Notes: generated from the sequence alone by a model not told the origin. Positions 16,726 to 26,776 are shown, numbered from the stretch's first letter. The stretch: DNA of 64,000 bases from RPQJ01 sp963712815 (GCA_963712815.1 CAVQJL010000014.1:1-64000); one strand, 5' to 3'. Translations and numbers: made by a program.

Positions 16726-19338
16726 TCAGAACCGGTAGTTCAGGTCCAGCCCGTACGAGCGCCCCTGCGCATCGTGGATGAACGACCCGCCGAACTCCGG
16801 CGCCGGGATGATCTCGGCGAGGTATTCCTCGTCGAGCAGGTTGCGGCTCCACGCCGTCACGCCCCAGCGCTCCGCCTGCAGCGTCATGCGCGCGTTCACC
16901 GTGGTGTAGGCATCGCGGCTCATCTTGGAGAATTCGCCCTGGCCGAACCCGAAGTAAGTGAACAGGTTCGGCAGGCGCTGCTCCTGGACCGGGTGGAACC
17001 AGGTCTCCCCCATGAAGCTCGCATCCACGCGGGTCACGAGCTCGAGGTTGGCGCCCACGGGGACGGTGAGCTCGGCGCCGAGGTTGCCGGTGTACTCGGG
17101 CGCGTAGGGCACCTCGCCGCCCTCGGTGTAGGGGCGCCCGTTGTACTTGTCGATCTCGCCGTCGATGTAGGCGAAGCCGCCGAACACGCTGAACATGTCG
17201 TTGGCCCGCCAGCGGAAATCCGCCTCGATGCCCTGGATCGTCACCTCGTCGATGTTGGTGACGACGCGCAGCAGCCCGAACGGACCGGCGAAGAAGTTGA
17301 AGAACTGCATGTCCTCGAGGTCGGTGTGGAAGATCGCCGCGTTCACGTTCAGCGTGCGATCGAGGAAGAACGCCTTCATGCCGATCTCCGCCGCCGTCGA
17401 CACTTCCTCGTCGAACTGGTCGTTCACGTCCGAGATATTGAACACGGAGCCCGCCCCGCACACCGGCGGGTCGAACGATGCGCCGAGGCACAGCGGCGTG
17501 GTGCCGCCGTTTTCGCCGCGGTAGGCCTGGCCGATGGTCGCGGCGCTGCCCGACGAGTTGAATCCGCCGCTGCGGAAGCCGACGCCGTAGGAGGCGAACA
17601 GCGAGAAGTCCTCGGACAGCTTCCAGTTGGCCGAGAGCTTGGGCTGCAGCTGGTCGAAGGTCTCGCTGCGCCGCGGGATGCCGGCGGTGGCGAAATCGGG
17701 GTTGGCCGTGTAGGCCGGGTTGATGTATGGCTCCGAGTAGAAGCTGAACCCGAACGTCTGGGCCCGGCACGAGGTCGTGTCGGTGGCACTGCAGGTTGGC
17801 ACGTTGTTCTCGACCTCGCGGTCCTCGCTGTCGTAGCGCAGCGCGAGCGCCACTTCGAGGTTGTCGAGCACGTCGTAGGCGAGCTGGCCGAAAACCGCGT
17901 ACACGGTGCTCGAGAACGTGTCGTCGTAGAGCAGGTCGGTTGGGTTCGGGCCGGTCGAGGGCACGAACGGTCGTGCCTGCAGCCTGCCGCCGAGGTCCGC
18001 GCCCTGCGAGACCACCACGTCGCGCTCGATGTCGGCGAAGTACACGCCGGCGAGCCACCGCAGCCGCTCGTCGCCCGGGGAGGTGAGGCGCAGCTCGAAG
18101 CTGAGGTCCTCCTGGTCGCGTTGCTGGTACTGGTAGCCGCCGCAGGTCGACGGGCCGTACGGCGGCAGGAAGCCTGCCGCGTCGCCGCCCTCGGGAGTGA
18201 ACCAGAGGCTCGATGGGATGCCGAAGAACGGCGCCTCGTAGCCCGGGTCGGTGAGATTGGCGTCGTTCGTGGCCTGGCAGGTGGCCGCGGCCTGGGAGTT
18301 CGCGTCGCCGCCGAGGTTTAAGGCGTACAGCAGGAACGCGTCGCTGGTGCCGTCGGTCAGGAAATAGTTGGTCTGGTCGTTGTAGGCCAGGTAGCTCGTG
18401 AGCGTGGCGAAGCCCACGTCCCAGTCGCCCTTGAGCGAGAGGTTCAGGTTCTCCTGCTCGTTGCGCGGCTTGACGTTGTTGATGTAGCGGAAATTGTGGT
18501 CGTTCGGGTCCGCGTAGAACGCCGGTCCGACGAACGGCGCGACGTCCGCGAGCGCGATCGCGGCGTTGAAATTGATCGCGCCGGCCTCGAGCTCCGAGTA
18601 CTTGGCCTTGAGGTCGAGCTCGCCGCCCGCGAGCCCGAACAACAGCCGGCCGCTGAAGCCCGTCTCCTCGAAGTAGTCCACGCAGTCGTCGCAGCCGATC
18701 TTGACGTTGCGCCACTGCCCGTCGGTACTGCGGGTGTAGGCGGAGAGCGAGCCGTTGATCCCGTCGGCGAGCGGGCCGCCGACGAACAGCCGGCCGTTGT
18801 AGGAGCTGTAGTTGCCGACGCCGGCAGTGACGTCGGCCTCGAACTCGTCACCCGGCTTGCGCGTGGTGACGATGAGCGCGCCGGCAAGCGCATTGCGGCC
18901 GTACACGGCGCCCTGCGGGCCCTTGAGGATCTCGATCTGGGTGACGTTGGCGAGTTCCTGGTTGAGGGCGTTCGGATTGGTCTGCAGGACCCCGTCGATC
19001 ACGAGCGCGAAGTTCGGCTCCGCGTCGCGGCCGGTGTTGATGCCTCGGATCGTGACCTGCAGGTCGCCGACCTCGGCGGTCTGCACCTGCGCCATGCCCG
19101 GCGTGAGGGCGATGAAGTCCTGCGGGCGCTCGATGCCGGCGCTGCGGATGTCGGCGGCCGTGAACGCGGTGATGCTCACCGGCACGTCCTCGATGCGCTC
19201 CTCGCGCTGCCGCGCCGTGACCACGATCTCCTCGAGCTGCCCGGCGGCCGGGGCCGCCTGCAGCACGGACGGAACCGCCAGCAGCGAGGCCGCGTGCGCC
19301 CCCGCGAGGGCCCACAGCCGAGAAGTCCTGTTGTGCAT
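16726..19338 (-). CDS. TonB-dependent outer-membrane receptor
   Basis: An 870-residue TonB-dependent receptor that imports a ligand across the outer membrane using inner-membrane energy. ATG 19338 follows GGGGGAAAA. A signal peptide ends near residue 28 (LQAAPAAG), then comes a TonB box in EEIVVTARQREE. The plug domain runs from about 50 to 170 (DVPVSITAFTAADIRSAGIE, VTIRGINTGRDAEPNFALVI, VTQIEILKGPQGAVYGRNAL). The barrel follows and ends in GLDLNYRF. The N-terminal EEIVVTAR form and long barrel are typical of the large receptor family of sphingomonads and gammaproteobacteria with varied organic ligands; nothing points specifically to siderophores. The ligand is unknown. The nearby catabolic genes make an organic nutrient plausible. 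It diverges from ppc. Confidence 0.9.
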   Translation of the reverse strand: MHNRTSRLWALAGAHAASLLAVPSVLQAAPAAGQLEEIVVTARQREERIEDVPVSITAFTAADIRSAGIERPQDFIALTPGMAQVQTAEVGDLQVTIRGINTGRDAEPNFALVIDGVLQTNPNALNQELANVTQIEILKGPQGAVYGRNALAGALIVTTRKPGDEFEADVTAGVGNYSSYNGRLFVGGPLADGINGSLSAYTRSTDGQWRNVKIGCDDCVDYFEETGFSGRLLFGLAGGELDLKAKYSELEAGAINFNAAIALADVAPFVGPAFYADPNDHNFRYINNVKPRNEQENLNLSLKGDWDVGFATLTSYLAYNDQTNYFLTDGTSDAFLLYALNLGGDANSQAAATCQATNDANLTDPGYEAPFFGIPSSLWFTPEGGDAAGFLPPYGPSTCGGYQYQQRDQEDLSFELRLTSPGDERLRWLAGVYFADIERDVVVSQGADLGGRLQARPFVPSTGPNPTDLLYDDTFSSTVYAVFGQLAYDVLDNLEVALALRYDSEDREVENNVPTCSATDTTSCRAQTFGFSFYSEPYINPAYTANPDFATAGIPRRSETFDQLQPKLSANWKLSEDFSLFASYGVGFRSGGFNSSGSAATIGQAYRGENGGTTPLCLGASFDPPVCGAGSVFNISDVNDQFDEEVSTAAEIGMKAFFLDRTLNVNAAIFHTDLEDMQFFNFFAGPFGLLRVVTNIDEVTIQGIEADFRWRANDMFSVFGGFAYIDGEIDKYNGRPYTEGGEVPYAPEYTGNLGAELTVPVGANLELVTRVDASFMGETWFHPVQEQRLPNLFTYFGFGQGEFSKMSRDAYTTVNARMTLQAERWGVTAWSRNLLDEEYLAEIIPAPEFGGSFIHDAQGRSYGLDLNYRF

Positions 19339-19613
19339 TTTTCCCCCTGCGATAGTTGATTGCGATTACCGGCCTTGCCGGCGACTCTCGTCGCGAAAGT
19401 ACCACTCGTCGGTTCCAGCCACAAACGCACTCGTGCTGGGTTCCGACCCGGGCAGATGCGGCTGGCATCGGGTTCCCCGCGCCTTGCGTTGCTACATCGC
19501 AACACAGGAACCGAATACGGTCCGGTATCATTCGACGACCCTCCGGGACCCGGTTCAGCCGCGCAGCGCGTATCAACCCCAGCGAACGACACACCTCACC
19601 GCGACTCGCGGCC

Positions 19614-22335
19614 ATGGCTCGAAAAGGCATCTTCTTCCCGCTGAAGGACGCGGCACTGCGCGACGACGTGCACGTGCTGGGCGCGCTGGTGGGCGAGGTG
19701 CTCAAGGACCAGTGCGGTTCGGAGCTGTTCTCGGCGGTGGAGGGCGATCGCCTGGCGGCCATCGGCCGCCGGCAGGGTGACGCGGACCAGACGGTCGAGC
19801 TCGTGGTGCGGACCCAGGGCCGCACGCCCGAGGAGGCCCTGTCGCTCGTCCAGGCGTTCTCAACCTGGTTCCAGGTGGTGAACCTCGCCGAGAAGGTGCA
19901 CCGGGTCCGCCGCCGCCGCCAGTACATGAACGACAGCAGCACGCCCCAGCCGGGCGGGCTCGAGGAATGCTTCGCGCGGCTCAAGGCGCGCGGCCTGTCG
20001 CTCGACCAGGTGGTCGGCCTGCTCGGCCGGTTGCGCATCGAGCCGGTGTTCACGCCCCATCCGACCGAGTCCACGCGGCGCACGCTGCTCCGACAGCGCC
20101 AGCGCGTCGCCCGCCTGCTCATCTCGCGCCTCGACCCCAGCCTCACGCCGGGCGAGCGGCACTCGATCGTCGAGCGGGTGCGCACGGAACTCACCACCGG
20201 CTGGCAGACGGCGGGCAGCTCGCGCGAGCGACTCAGCGTGGCCGACGAGCGCGAGCACGTGCTGTTCTTCCTTGTCGAGGTGATCTACGAGGTCATCCCG
20301 GGGTTCTACGAGGAGGTCGAGGCGGCGCTGTCCACGGTGTTCGGCGCGGCCGCGGCTGGCCTGCACGTGCCCGAGATGCTCTTCTTCGGCTCCTGGGTCG
20401 GCGGCGACATGGACGGGCATCCCGACGTGCACGCCAAGACGATCCGCGAGAGCTGCGCGCGCCACCACCAGCTGATCGTCAACCGCTACTTCCTCGAGAC
20501 CCAGACGCTCGCCGAGCGCCTCAGCCAGAGCACCAGCCGCGTCGAGGTGTCGCCGGAGATCGCGGTGCGCATCGAGCAGTACCGCAGCCTCGTTCCGGCG
20601 GCGCGCACCGCCACGCCGGCAAGTCACGACCGGATGCCCTATCGCGTGTTCCTCGGGCAGGTGGCCGAGCGGCTGCGCGCCACGTATGAAGGCCGATCGG
20701 GACACTACGAGCGCGTCGAGCAGCTCACTCGGCGACCTCGAGCTGATCGCCGACAGCCTGGCAGCGCACCGGGGCGAGTACGCGGGCCTCTTCCACGTGC
20801 GCCGCATGCTGCGCCGCGTGCGCACCTTCGGCTTCCATCTGGCCACCCTCGACGTGCGCCAGCACGCCGACGTGCACCGCGAGATCGTGGGGCGCGCGCT
20901 GGCGGAGGACGGCTGGAGCGGACGATCGCCGGAGGAGCGCCGGCTGCGCCTCGACGTCGCGCTCGAGCGCGACGAGTCGCCGGTCGCCGCCCTGGATGCC
21001 GCCGCCAAGCGCGCGCTGTGGGTGTTCGAGGCGATGGAGTTCTGCAGCCACCGCTACGGGCCCGCGGCGGTCGGGTCGTACGTCGTGAGCATGGCGAGCG
21101 AGGTGGACGACGTGCTGTCGGTGCTGCTGCTCGCGCAATGGGCGGGCCTGGCGGACGGGCCCGACGGCGTGCTGCCGCTCGACGTCGCCCCGCTGTTCGA
21201 GTCCGTCGCGTCGCTCGAGAACGCGGGGCCGATCGTCGGGCAACTGCTGGCGGACCCGGTGTACCGCGCGCACCTGCGGTCGCGCGGCGACCGGCAGGTC
21301 GTGATGATCGGCTACTCCGACAGCAACAAGGCGGCCGGGATCGTCGCCTCGCGCTGGCTGCTGCGCGAGGCGCAGTCGGCGATGCTCGAGGCCTGCCGGG
21401 CGGCGGGCGTCGAGTTGCTGGTTTTCCACGGACGCGGTGGCTCCGTCAGCGTGGGCGGGGGGCGGACCGAGGGCCTGGTGCGCAGCGCGCCGCCGGGGGC
21501 TATCGGCGGACGCCTGCGTGTGACGGAGCAGGGCGAGAGCGTGAACGAGCGCTATGGCCTGCGCCCGATCGCGATGCGCAGCTTCGAGCGCAGCGTGAAC
21601 GCGGTGGCGCTGGCGGCGGCCGGCCAGCCCGCGCCCGCGGCCATCGACCCGCAGTGGCTCGAGGCGCTCGCGGTGCTCGCGGATGCGAGCCGGCGCACCT
21701 ACCGTGCGCTGGTGCACGAGGACCCGTCGTTCGTCGATTTCTTCCAGAGCGTCACGCCCGCGGACGTGATCGAGCGCATGCAGATCGGCTCGCGACCGGT
21801 CACCCGCGCGGCGGGCGGCGGCATCGAGGCGCTGCGTGCCATCCCGTGGATGTTCGCGTGGTCGCAGAGCCGCCACATGCTTCCGGGCTGGCTCGGGGTC
21901 GGCAGCGGCATCGGCGCCTTGGTCCAGCGCTTCGGACCGGAGCTGCTCGGCGAGATGTACGCCCGCTGGCCGTTCGTCGCGACCCTGCTCGACGATGTCG
22001 AGGTGGTGCTGGCCAAGGCCGACATGGGCATCGCCGAGTTCTACAACCAGCTCGCGCGGCGGGAGCACGAGCGCTTCGGGGTCGCGATCCGGCGCGAGTT
22101 CGACCTCGCGGTCGAGCACGTGCTGGCCGTAAAGGGCTGCGCGCGACTGCTCGATTCGGAGCCCACGTTGCAGCGCTCGATCCGCCTGCGCAATCCGTAC
22201 GTGGATCCCATCCACCTCATGCAGGTGGATCTGCTGAAGCGCTGGCGCGAGTCCGGCCGCGAGGACCGTCAGGTCTTCGACGCGCTGGTGGCGTCGGTGA
22301 ACGGCATCGCGCAGGGGCTGCAGGGGTCGGGCTGA
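19614..22335 (+). pseudogene. ppc: Phosphoenolpyruvate carboxylase, single internal frameshift
   Basis: Phosphoenolpyruvate carboxylase makes oxaloacetate from PEP and bicarbonate, refilling the TCA cycle. From ATG 19614 the first part carries FTPHPTESTRRTLLRQ, with the catalytic histidine near residue 149, and LFFGSWVGGDMDGHPDV. The second part carries TFGFHLATLDVRQHADVHRE, MIGYSDSNKAAG, LLVFHGRGGSVSVGGG and the C-terminal NGIAQGLQGSG. The two parts are in different frames; one extra base near 20,730 (between RVEQL and GDLELIADSL) accounts for it. The restored protein is about 907 residues, close to the E. coli enzyme (883). Both halves are fully conserved, so an isolated sequence error is the most economical reading. 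Confidence 0.88.
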
Positions 22336-22351
22336 TTGCAGCTTTCCCTTG

Positions 22352-22380
22352 TTGACTCCGCTGTGACGCTGCACTAGCGT
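22352..22380 (+). promoter_or_regulatory. Sigma-70-type promoter for the histone-like gene
   Basis: TTGACT at 22352-22357 is separated by 17 bases from TAGCGT at 22375-22380, about 60 bases before the start of the histone-like gene. The minus-35 match is good and the minus-10 is weak. Confidence 0.4.
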
Positions 22381-22441
22381 CCGTGGCGAGCCGATGCATG
22401 CGCGGCGAGCGCCGCGCCCCGAATCAAACGAGGGAGTTTCA

Positions 22442-23161
22442 ATGGCAGCGAAGAAAAAGGCGCGTCGCACGACGCACCGCAGCAGCAAGGGCACCAAGCT
22501 CTACGCGGTTCGCGATTCCAAGGGCCGCATCACGGACATCCAGACCTACAAGCGGTCGCACGCCGCGGACCTGAGGAAGTCCGCCGCGGCGGAGGGGGCC
22601 CCGAAGGCTGCCAAGAAGAAGGCTGCCAAGAAGAAGGCCGCTACAAAGAAGGCCGCCACGAAGAAGGTTGCCAAGAAGGCGACCCGCAAGGTCAAGGCAA
22701 AGACCCGGGCGACGAGCCGTGTGGCCAAGGCCAAGGTCAAGCGAGCCAAGGTCGTGACCCGCGCGAAGGCAAAGAAGACCAAGGTGGCGGCGCGCAAGAC
22801 GGCTAAGAAGGTGCCATCGCGTGTCTCGAAGCAGGCCACCGCCGTGCGCAAAGCCGTGAAGAAGGCGCCGGCCCAGGCGCGCGCAGCGGTCAAGAAGGCT
22901 GTACGGCAGGCGAAGAAGATGCCGCCCAAGGCACGCAGGACCGTGGTCAAGGCCGAGAAGAAGGTTGCCAAGACCGTGGCAACCATGAAGAAGAAGGCCG
23001 CGGCGACCGCCAAGCAGGCGGAGTCTATGGCGTCCAAGGCCCAGGACTCGGCCGAGAAGACGGCAACGAGCCTGATGGACCAGGCCAAGGACCTCTTCCA
23101 CAAGGCGAGCGACGCGGTCGAGACCGCCGTCGAGAACGTGATGCCCGGCCAGTCGAAGTAA
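22442..23161 (+). CDS. Lysine/alanine-rich histone H1-like DNA-binding protein
   Basis: A 239-residue, extremely basic protein starting at ATG 22442 (GAGGGAG upstream). Residues 1-45 form a short, less repetitive head (TKLYAVRDSKGRITDIQTYK). Residues 50 to about 190 are dominated by AAKKKAAKKKAATKK-type repeats resembling eukaryotic histone H1 tails, Bordetella BpH-type proteins and Pseudomonas AlgP. The last 50 residues are less basic and predicted helical (TASLMDQAKDLFHKAS-like), an unusual acidic/amphipathic ending. Such proteins bind DNA non-specifically and can compact the nucleoid or modulate transcription. It has its own promoter and a strong terminator, so it is a single-gene unit. 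The exact role is unknown. Confidence 0.75.
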   Translation: MAAKKKARRTTHRSSKGTKLYAVRDSKGRITDIQTYKRSHAADLRKSAAAEGAPKAAKKKAAKKKAATKKAATKKVAKKATRKVKAKTRATSRVAKAKVKRAKVVTRAKAKKTKVAARKTAKKVPSRVSKQATAVRKAVKKAPAQARAAVKKAVRQAKKMPPKARRTVVKAEKKVAKTVATMKKKAAATAKQAESMASKAQDSAEKTATSLMDQAKDLFHKASDAVETAVENVMPGQSK

Positions 23162-23205
23162 CTGCGACGGTCGGCGGCCGCCCCGTACGGGCGGTACGTT
23201 CAGCG

Positions 23206-23240
23206 AGGCCCCGGCGGCATTCCGTCCGGGGCCTTTCTTT
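23206..23240 (+). terminator. Rho-independent terminator
   Basis: AGGCCCCGG (23206-23214) pairs with CCGGGGCCT (23226-23234), followed by TTCTTT. It lies 45 bases after the histone-like gene. The same nine-base-pair stem is used after rpmA. Confidence 0.8.
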
Positions 23241-23246
23241 ACCTGC

Positions 23247-24140
23247 TCACCGTGATTCCCGACTGCGCGAGACCACGATGCAGGAGCGGCGCTGCAAGAG
23301 GTGCGGCGGGAAGCCGTCGGCTGACAGGCAGCCTTCGCCCGCTACGGTCGCGTAGCCCGGGTCCCACGGCATGACGACCCGGAACGCGTCGGCGCCGACC
23401 TCGATGCGCGGCATCACCGGGGGCGCCGCGCGACCCCGCTCGGCGGCGAGCATCGCCGCGAGGCTGCCGTGCCGGGCGTGGCTTTCCGCGAGGTCTTCGA
23501 GCGTCAGCAGCGTCGGCGGCACGACGCGGATCTCGCCGCGTTCGATCGCGTCGGGTGCGTGGGCCGGGCGGATCCAGGCGTGGTGCGTGAGCTCGGACAG
23601 GTCGGCGCTGACTTCCTGCCCGGCTGGTAGGGCGATCGCGAAGAACCGCGTGTCGAAGCGCTTCGGCTCGAGCGATGGCGTGATCCAGTGCGACCAGTAC
23701 ACGAGCCGGTCCACGTCGAGGCACAGATCCTCCTGCTCGAGCATTTCCACGAACGCGGCGGCATCGCCCGTCACCGCTGGCCGGCGCGACTGCAGGGCCG
23801 TGACGCGCGCAGCCTCGCATGGGCGACCTTGGGTGTCGCGGGCGAGCAGCACGCCGGATTCCTCGAACGTCTCCCGGCAGGCTGCCACCCGCAGGGCCAC
23901 GGCCTGGGCGGCAGGCACCGGTTCGCCTTCCAGCGTCTGCAGGTGATCGCAATCGGTCGCACCCGACCCTGCCGCAAGGCGCCCGCAGGCGGATGCCGAG
24001 GCGTCCGCGGCGTCCACGCGGCCGCCCGGGAAGACCCACATGCCCGCCATGAACGACAGGCCCGCGCCGCGGCACATCATCAGCACCTCGAGCTCGGCCT
24101 CGACCTCGCGCAGCAGCAGGACCGTGGCCGCGGCGTGCAT
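23247..24140 (-). CDS. NUDIX hydrolase (NUDT19-like, interrupted Nudix box)
   Basis: A 297-residue NUDIX hydrolase, expected to cleave a nucleoside diphosphate linked to another moiety. The fold start is ATVLLLREVEAELEVLMMCR, then FMAGMWVFPGGRVD. The catalytic helix is CRETFEESGVLL (RE..EE.G). Between the FPGG glycine and this helix are about 45 extra residues, so the Nudix box is split, as in the mammalian CoA diphosphatase NUDT19. A CoA or acyl-CoA substrate is therefore possible, and fits the CoA-rich neighbourhood, but is inference. The start ATG overlaps the stop of the MDR reductase gene (TGATG), so it is translationally coupled as the third gene of an operon with homospermidine synthase and the reductase. 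Confidence 0.8.
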   Translation of the reverse strand: MHAAATVLLLREVEAELEVLMMCRGAGLSFMAGMWVFPGGRVDAADASASACGRLAAGSGATDCDHLQTLEGEPVPAAQAVALRVAACRETFEESGVLLARDTQGRPCEAARVTALQSRRPAVTGDAAAFVEMLEQEDLCLDVDRLVYWSHWITPSLEPKRFDTRFFAIALPAGQEVSADLSELTHHAWIRPAHAPDAIERGEIRVVPPTLLTLEDLAESHARHGSLAAMLAAERGRAAPPVMPRIEVGADAFRVVMPWDPGYATVAGEGCLSADGFPPHLLQRRSCIVVSRSRESR

Positions 24141-25150
24141 CAGACGAGCTTGACGAGCTGCTTGCCGAAGTTGCGGCCGTGCAGCAGTCCGATGAAGGCC
24201 TCGGGCGCGGCCGCGAGGCCGTCGGCGACGCTCTCGCGGTACTTGATGCGGCCGGTGGCCACCCCGCGGCCGAGCTCACCGAGCGCCGGCGGCCACGCAT
24301 CCATGTGGTCGCTGACGATGAAGCCCTGCACCTTGAGTCGGGAGACGAGCAGGGCGCGGACGTTGCGCATGGGGATGTCCTGGCCGTCGTAGCCCGCGAT
24401 CAGCCCGCACAGCGCGACCCGACCGAAGGGATTCATGCAGGCGAGGGCGGCGTCGAGGCACAGGCCGCCCACGTTCTCGAACAGGCCGTCGATGCCGTCG
24501 GGCGCAGCCGTTCGCAGCGCCTGCACCATCGACTTCAGGTCGCCGTGCTCGCGGTGGTCGATGCAGGCGTCGAAGCCGAGCTCCGACATCACGTAAGCGC
24601 ATTTCTCGGGACCGCCCGCGATGCCGATCGCGCGGCAGCCGGCCTGCTTTGCGAGCTGGCCCACCACGCTGCCCACCGCGCCGCTCGCCGCCGAGACGAG
24701 GACGGTCTCGCCGGCCTTCGGCTCGCAGATCCGGTTGAGCCCGTACCACGCGGTGACGCCGGGCATGCCCACGGGACCGAGCCAGGCCGACATCGGGATC
24801 GCGCGCGTGTCCACCTTCATGAGTTGATTGCCGTCCGAGAGGGCGACCTCCTGCCAGCCGAGCAATCCCGTCACGGTATCTCCTGCCGCGAACCCCGGGT
24901 GATTGGAGACCTCCACCACGCCGACCGTTCCGCCGATCATGGTCTCGTCCAGCTTCTGCGACTCGGCGTAGGACTTCGTTTCCTCCATGCGCCCGCGCAT
25001 GTACGGGTCGAGCGAGAGGTAGTGGTTGCGCACCCGCAGCTGACCGGGGCCGGGCTCGGGCACTGGCACGCGCTCGAGCCTGAAGTTGCCGGGCGCCACG
25101 GCGCCCTGCGGCCGGCTGGCGAGGACGATGCGCTGGAAGGTCTCGGTCAT
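24140..25150 (-). CDS. NADP-dependent oxidoreductase, zinc-free MDR superfamily
   Basis: A 336-residue medium-chain reductase of the leukotriene B4 dehydrogenase/prostaglandin reductase group (E. coli CurA-like). ATG 25150 follows GGAG. Family motifs are SLDPYMRGRM near residues 48-57, the nucleotide fold VLVSAASGAVGSVVGQLAKQ, FENVGG, and a C-terminal GLLHGRNFGKQLVKL. No structural zinc cysteine cluster is present. Members reduce the double bond of alpha,beta-unsaturated ketones and aldehydes with NADPH. It lies 34 bases after homospermidine synthase and overlaps the NUDIX gene; the link between these functions is unclear. Confidence 0.88.
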   Translation of the reverse strand: MTETFQRIVLASRPQGAVAPGNFRLERVPVPEPGPGQLRVRNHYLSLDPYMRGRMEETKSYAESQKLDETMIGGTVGVVEVSNHPGFAAGDTVTGLLGWQEVALSDGNQLMKVDTRAIPMSAWLGPVGMPGVTAWYGLNRICEPKAGETVLVSAASGAVGSVVGQLAKQAGCRAIGIAGGPEKCAYVMSELGFDACIDHREHGDLKSMVQALRTAAPDGIDGLFENVGGLCLDAALACMNPFGRVALCGLIAGYDGQDIPMRNVRALLVSRLKVQGFIVSDHMDAWPPALGELGRGVATGRIKYRESVADGLAAAPEAFIGLLHGRNFGKQLVKLV

Positions 25151-25184
25151 GGCGGTCTCCGGTGATGAGTCGCGTCTGCCTCTG

Positions 25185-26645
25185 TCATGCACGCCACTGT
25201 CGGGAGCGCACGTTCTTGAGCTGCCAGGGCTGGTCGGCGTCGAGATCCTCGTCGAACAGGTCGCCGCGGCCCTGCAACGGCGTCCAGTCCGTGAATGCCC
25301 CGACCATGCGCCCGAGGTACGGCGCCGCAACGGCGAGGCACTCCTCGAAGTCGAGGTCGTCCGCCTCGAGCACGCCGCGTCGCGGCTGGCGGATGGCGGA
25401 GACTACGGCCGCGAGAGCGCCTGCGGCAACCTGCAGCGTCGTGGCATTCGCATGCGGTACGGTTCGGCGCGCGTCCTCGATCGCGAGCTGCGACCCGAAC
25501 CAGTAGGCGTTCAGCGCGTGGCCCGCCAGAAGGACGCCGAGTTCGTCCATGCCGGTGACCAGTTCGGTGGTGAGCACGCGGCGCGAAGGCTGCATCTGCC
25601 AGCCCCGGCCCTCGAGCTCGAGCGCCGAGAGCATCGCGTCGTCGCAGGGGTGGTACACGAACATCACGGTGGGCCGGTAGCTGAAAGCGCGTCCGTCGCG
25701 CAACGACAGGTAATCGGCGATCGAGAACACCTCGTCGTGAGTCATGAGCAGGCCCTGGAAGCCGCCGAGCGACGGCAGCCAGCTGCGTGCGAACGTGGCA
25801 CCTCCCGGTCGGCGCAGGTAGACGGACCCGGAGCCTCGACGGTGCCAGAGTGCGCCGTTGGGCTTGCGAGGCTCGCTGCTGCCGAGCGAGAGCTCGGCAG
25901 GCTGCATGAGCTCGTCCACGAAGCCGTCGATGGACCACGTGTTCACGAATTCGTTGGGGCGCTTCGGCCGCTCCGCGGCCTGGGTGTCCCGCTCGGAGAC
26001 CTGGATCAGGGTCACGCCAAGGTCGCGCGCCAGCGTGGCCCACCCGGTGCGCTCGACCGGCCGGCGCGCATCGCGGCCAAGCTCCGCCGCGAGGTCGAGC
26101 AGCGCCCGCTTCGCGAAATGCGACACCAGTCCCGGGTTCGCCCCGTGATCGACGATCGCGGTCGGCGCATGCGGGCCGAGCCGGCGTGCGAGCCGCAGCA
26201 GCCGTTCGCGGGTCAGGAAGTTGGTGCGCTCGCGCACCGTGAGCATCGGATTGTCGAAGACTCCCGGCCAGGGCTCGATGGACGTGTCCACGTAGAGCAC
26301 GTCGTGGTCGGCGCACCATTCGATGAGATCCACGCTGGAGACGTCCACCGACATGTTCAGCAGCAGGTCGCCCGCAGACAGGTAACGCGCGAGCTCACGG
26401 TGAAACCCGCCGGGCTTGAGGACGCAGTGGATGAACCGCGCGCCCTGCGCGGTGGCCATGCCGCGGCCGCGTTCGTCGGCCGCGAGCACCGTCACGCGCT
26501 CCGCCGACTCGACATGCCTCGGCAGGATCGGCAGCAGGGCCTGGCCAATGCTGCCGCACCCGACCATGACCACCCTGCCCTGGAGCCGTGCGGTCTCGAT
26601 GGCGGCCGGGGCGGCGACCGGCGCCGTCATGGTGCGATCTTGCAT
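25185..26645 (-). CDS. hss: Homospermidine synthase
   Basis: A saccharopine-dehydrogenase-like enzyme that makes sym-homospermidine from putrescine (or putrescine plus spermidine) using NAD. The Rossmann motif VVMVGCGSIGQALLPILPRH is near the N-terminus, followed by LLNMSVDVSSVDLIEWC, YVDTSIEPWPGVF, and DHGANPGLVSHFAKRALLDL, all typical of bacterial Hss. ATG 26645 is preferred because GGAG lies nine bases upstream; an in-frame ATG at 26675 would add ten residues. The protein is about 486 residues, the usual size. It heads an operon with a reductase and a NUDIX gene. Confidence 0.85.
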   Translation of the reverse strand: MQDRTMTAPVAAPAAIETARLQGRVVMVGCGSIGQALLPILPRHVESAERVTVLAADERGRGMATAQGARFIHCVLKPGGFHRELARYLSAGDLLLNMSVDVSSVDLIEWCADHDVLYVDTSIEPWPGVFDNPMLTVRERTNFLTRERLLRLARRLGPHAPTAIVDHGANPGLVSHFAKRALLDLAAELGRDARRPVERTGWATLARDLGVTLIQVSERDTQAAERPKRPNEFVNTWSIDGFVDELMQPAELSLGSSEPRKPNGALWHRRGSGSVYLRRPGGATFARSWLPSLGGFQGLLMTHDEVFSIADYLSLRDGRAFSYRPTVMFVYHPCDDAMLSALELEGRGWQMQPSRRVLTTELVTGMDELGVLLAGHALNAYWFGSQLAIEDARRTVPHANATTLQVAAGALAAVVSAIRQPRRGVLEADDLDFEECLAVAAPYLGRMVGAFTDWTPLQGRGDLFDEDLDADQPWQLKNVRSRQWRA

Positions 26646-26776
26646 GGGCGGGAGCTCCGCAGGCGTGCCGTCCATGACCGTATCAGCCCCGGCTGCACAG
26701 GTGAACCCCGCCGTCCTGCGCTGGCAGCGTGAACGCTATGATGGACGCCCATCCAGGCGGGCGACGACATACATCG

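Noticed and set aside
22352..22441. A small RNA between ppc and the histone-like gene.
   Set aside because: Only a promoter and the leader of the downstream gene are needed to explain the 106-base gap; no separate terminator.
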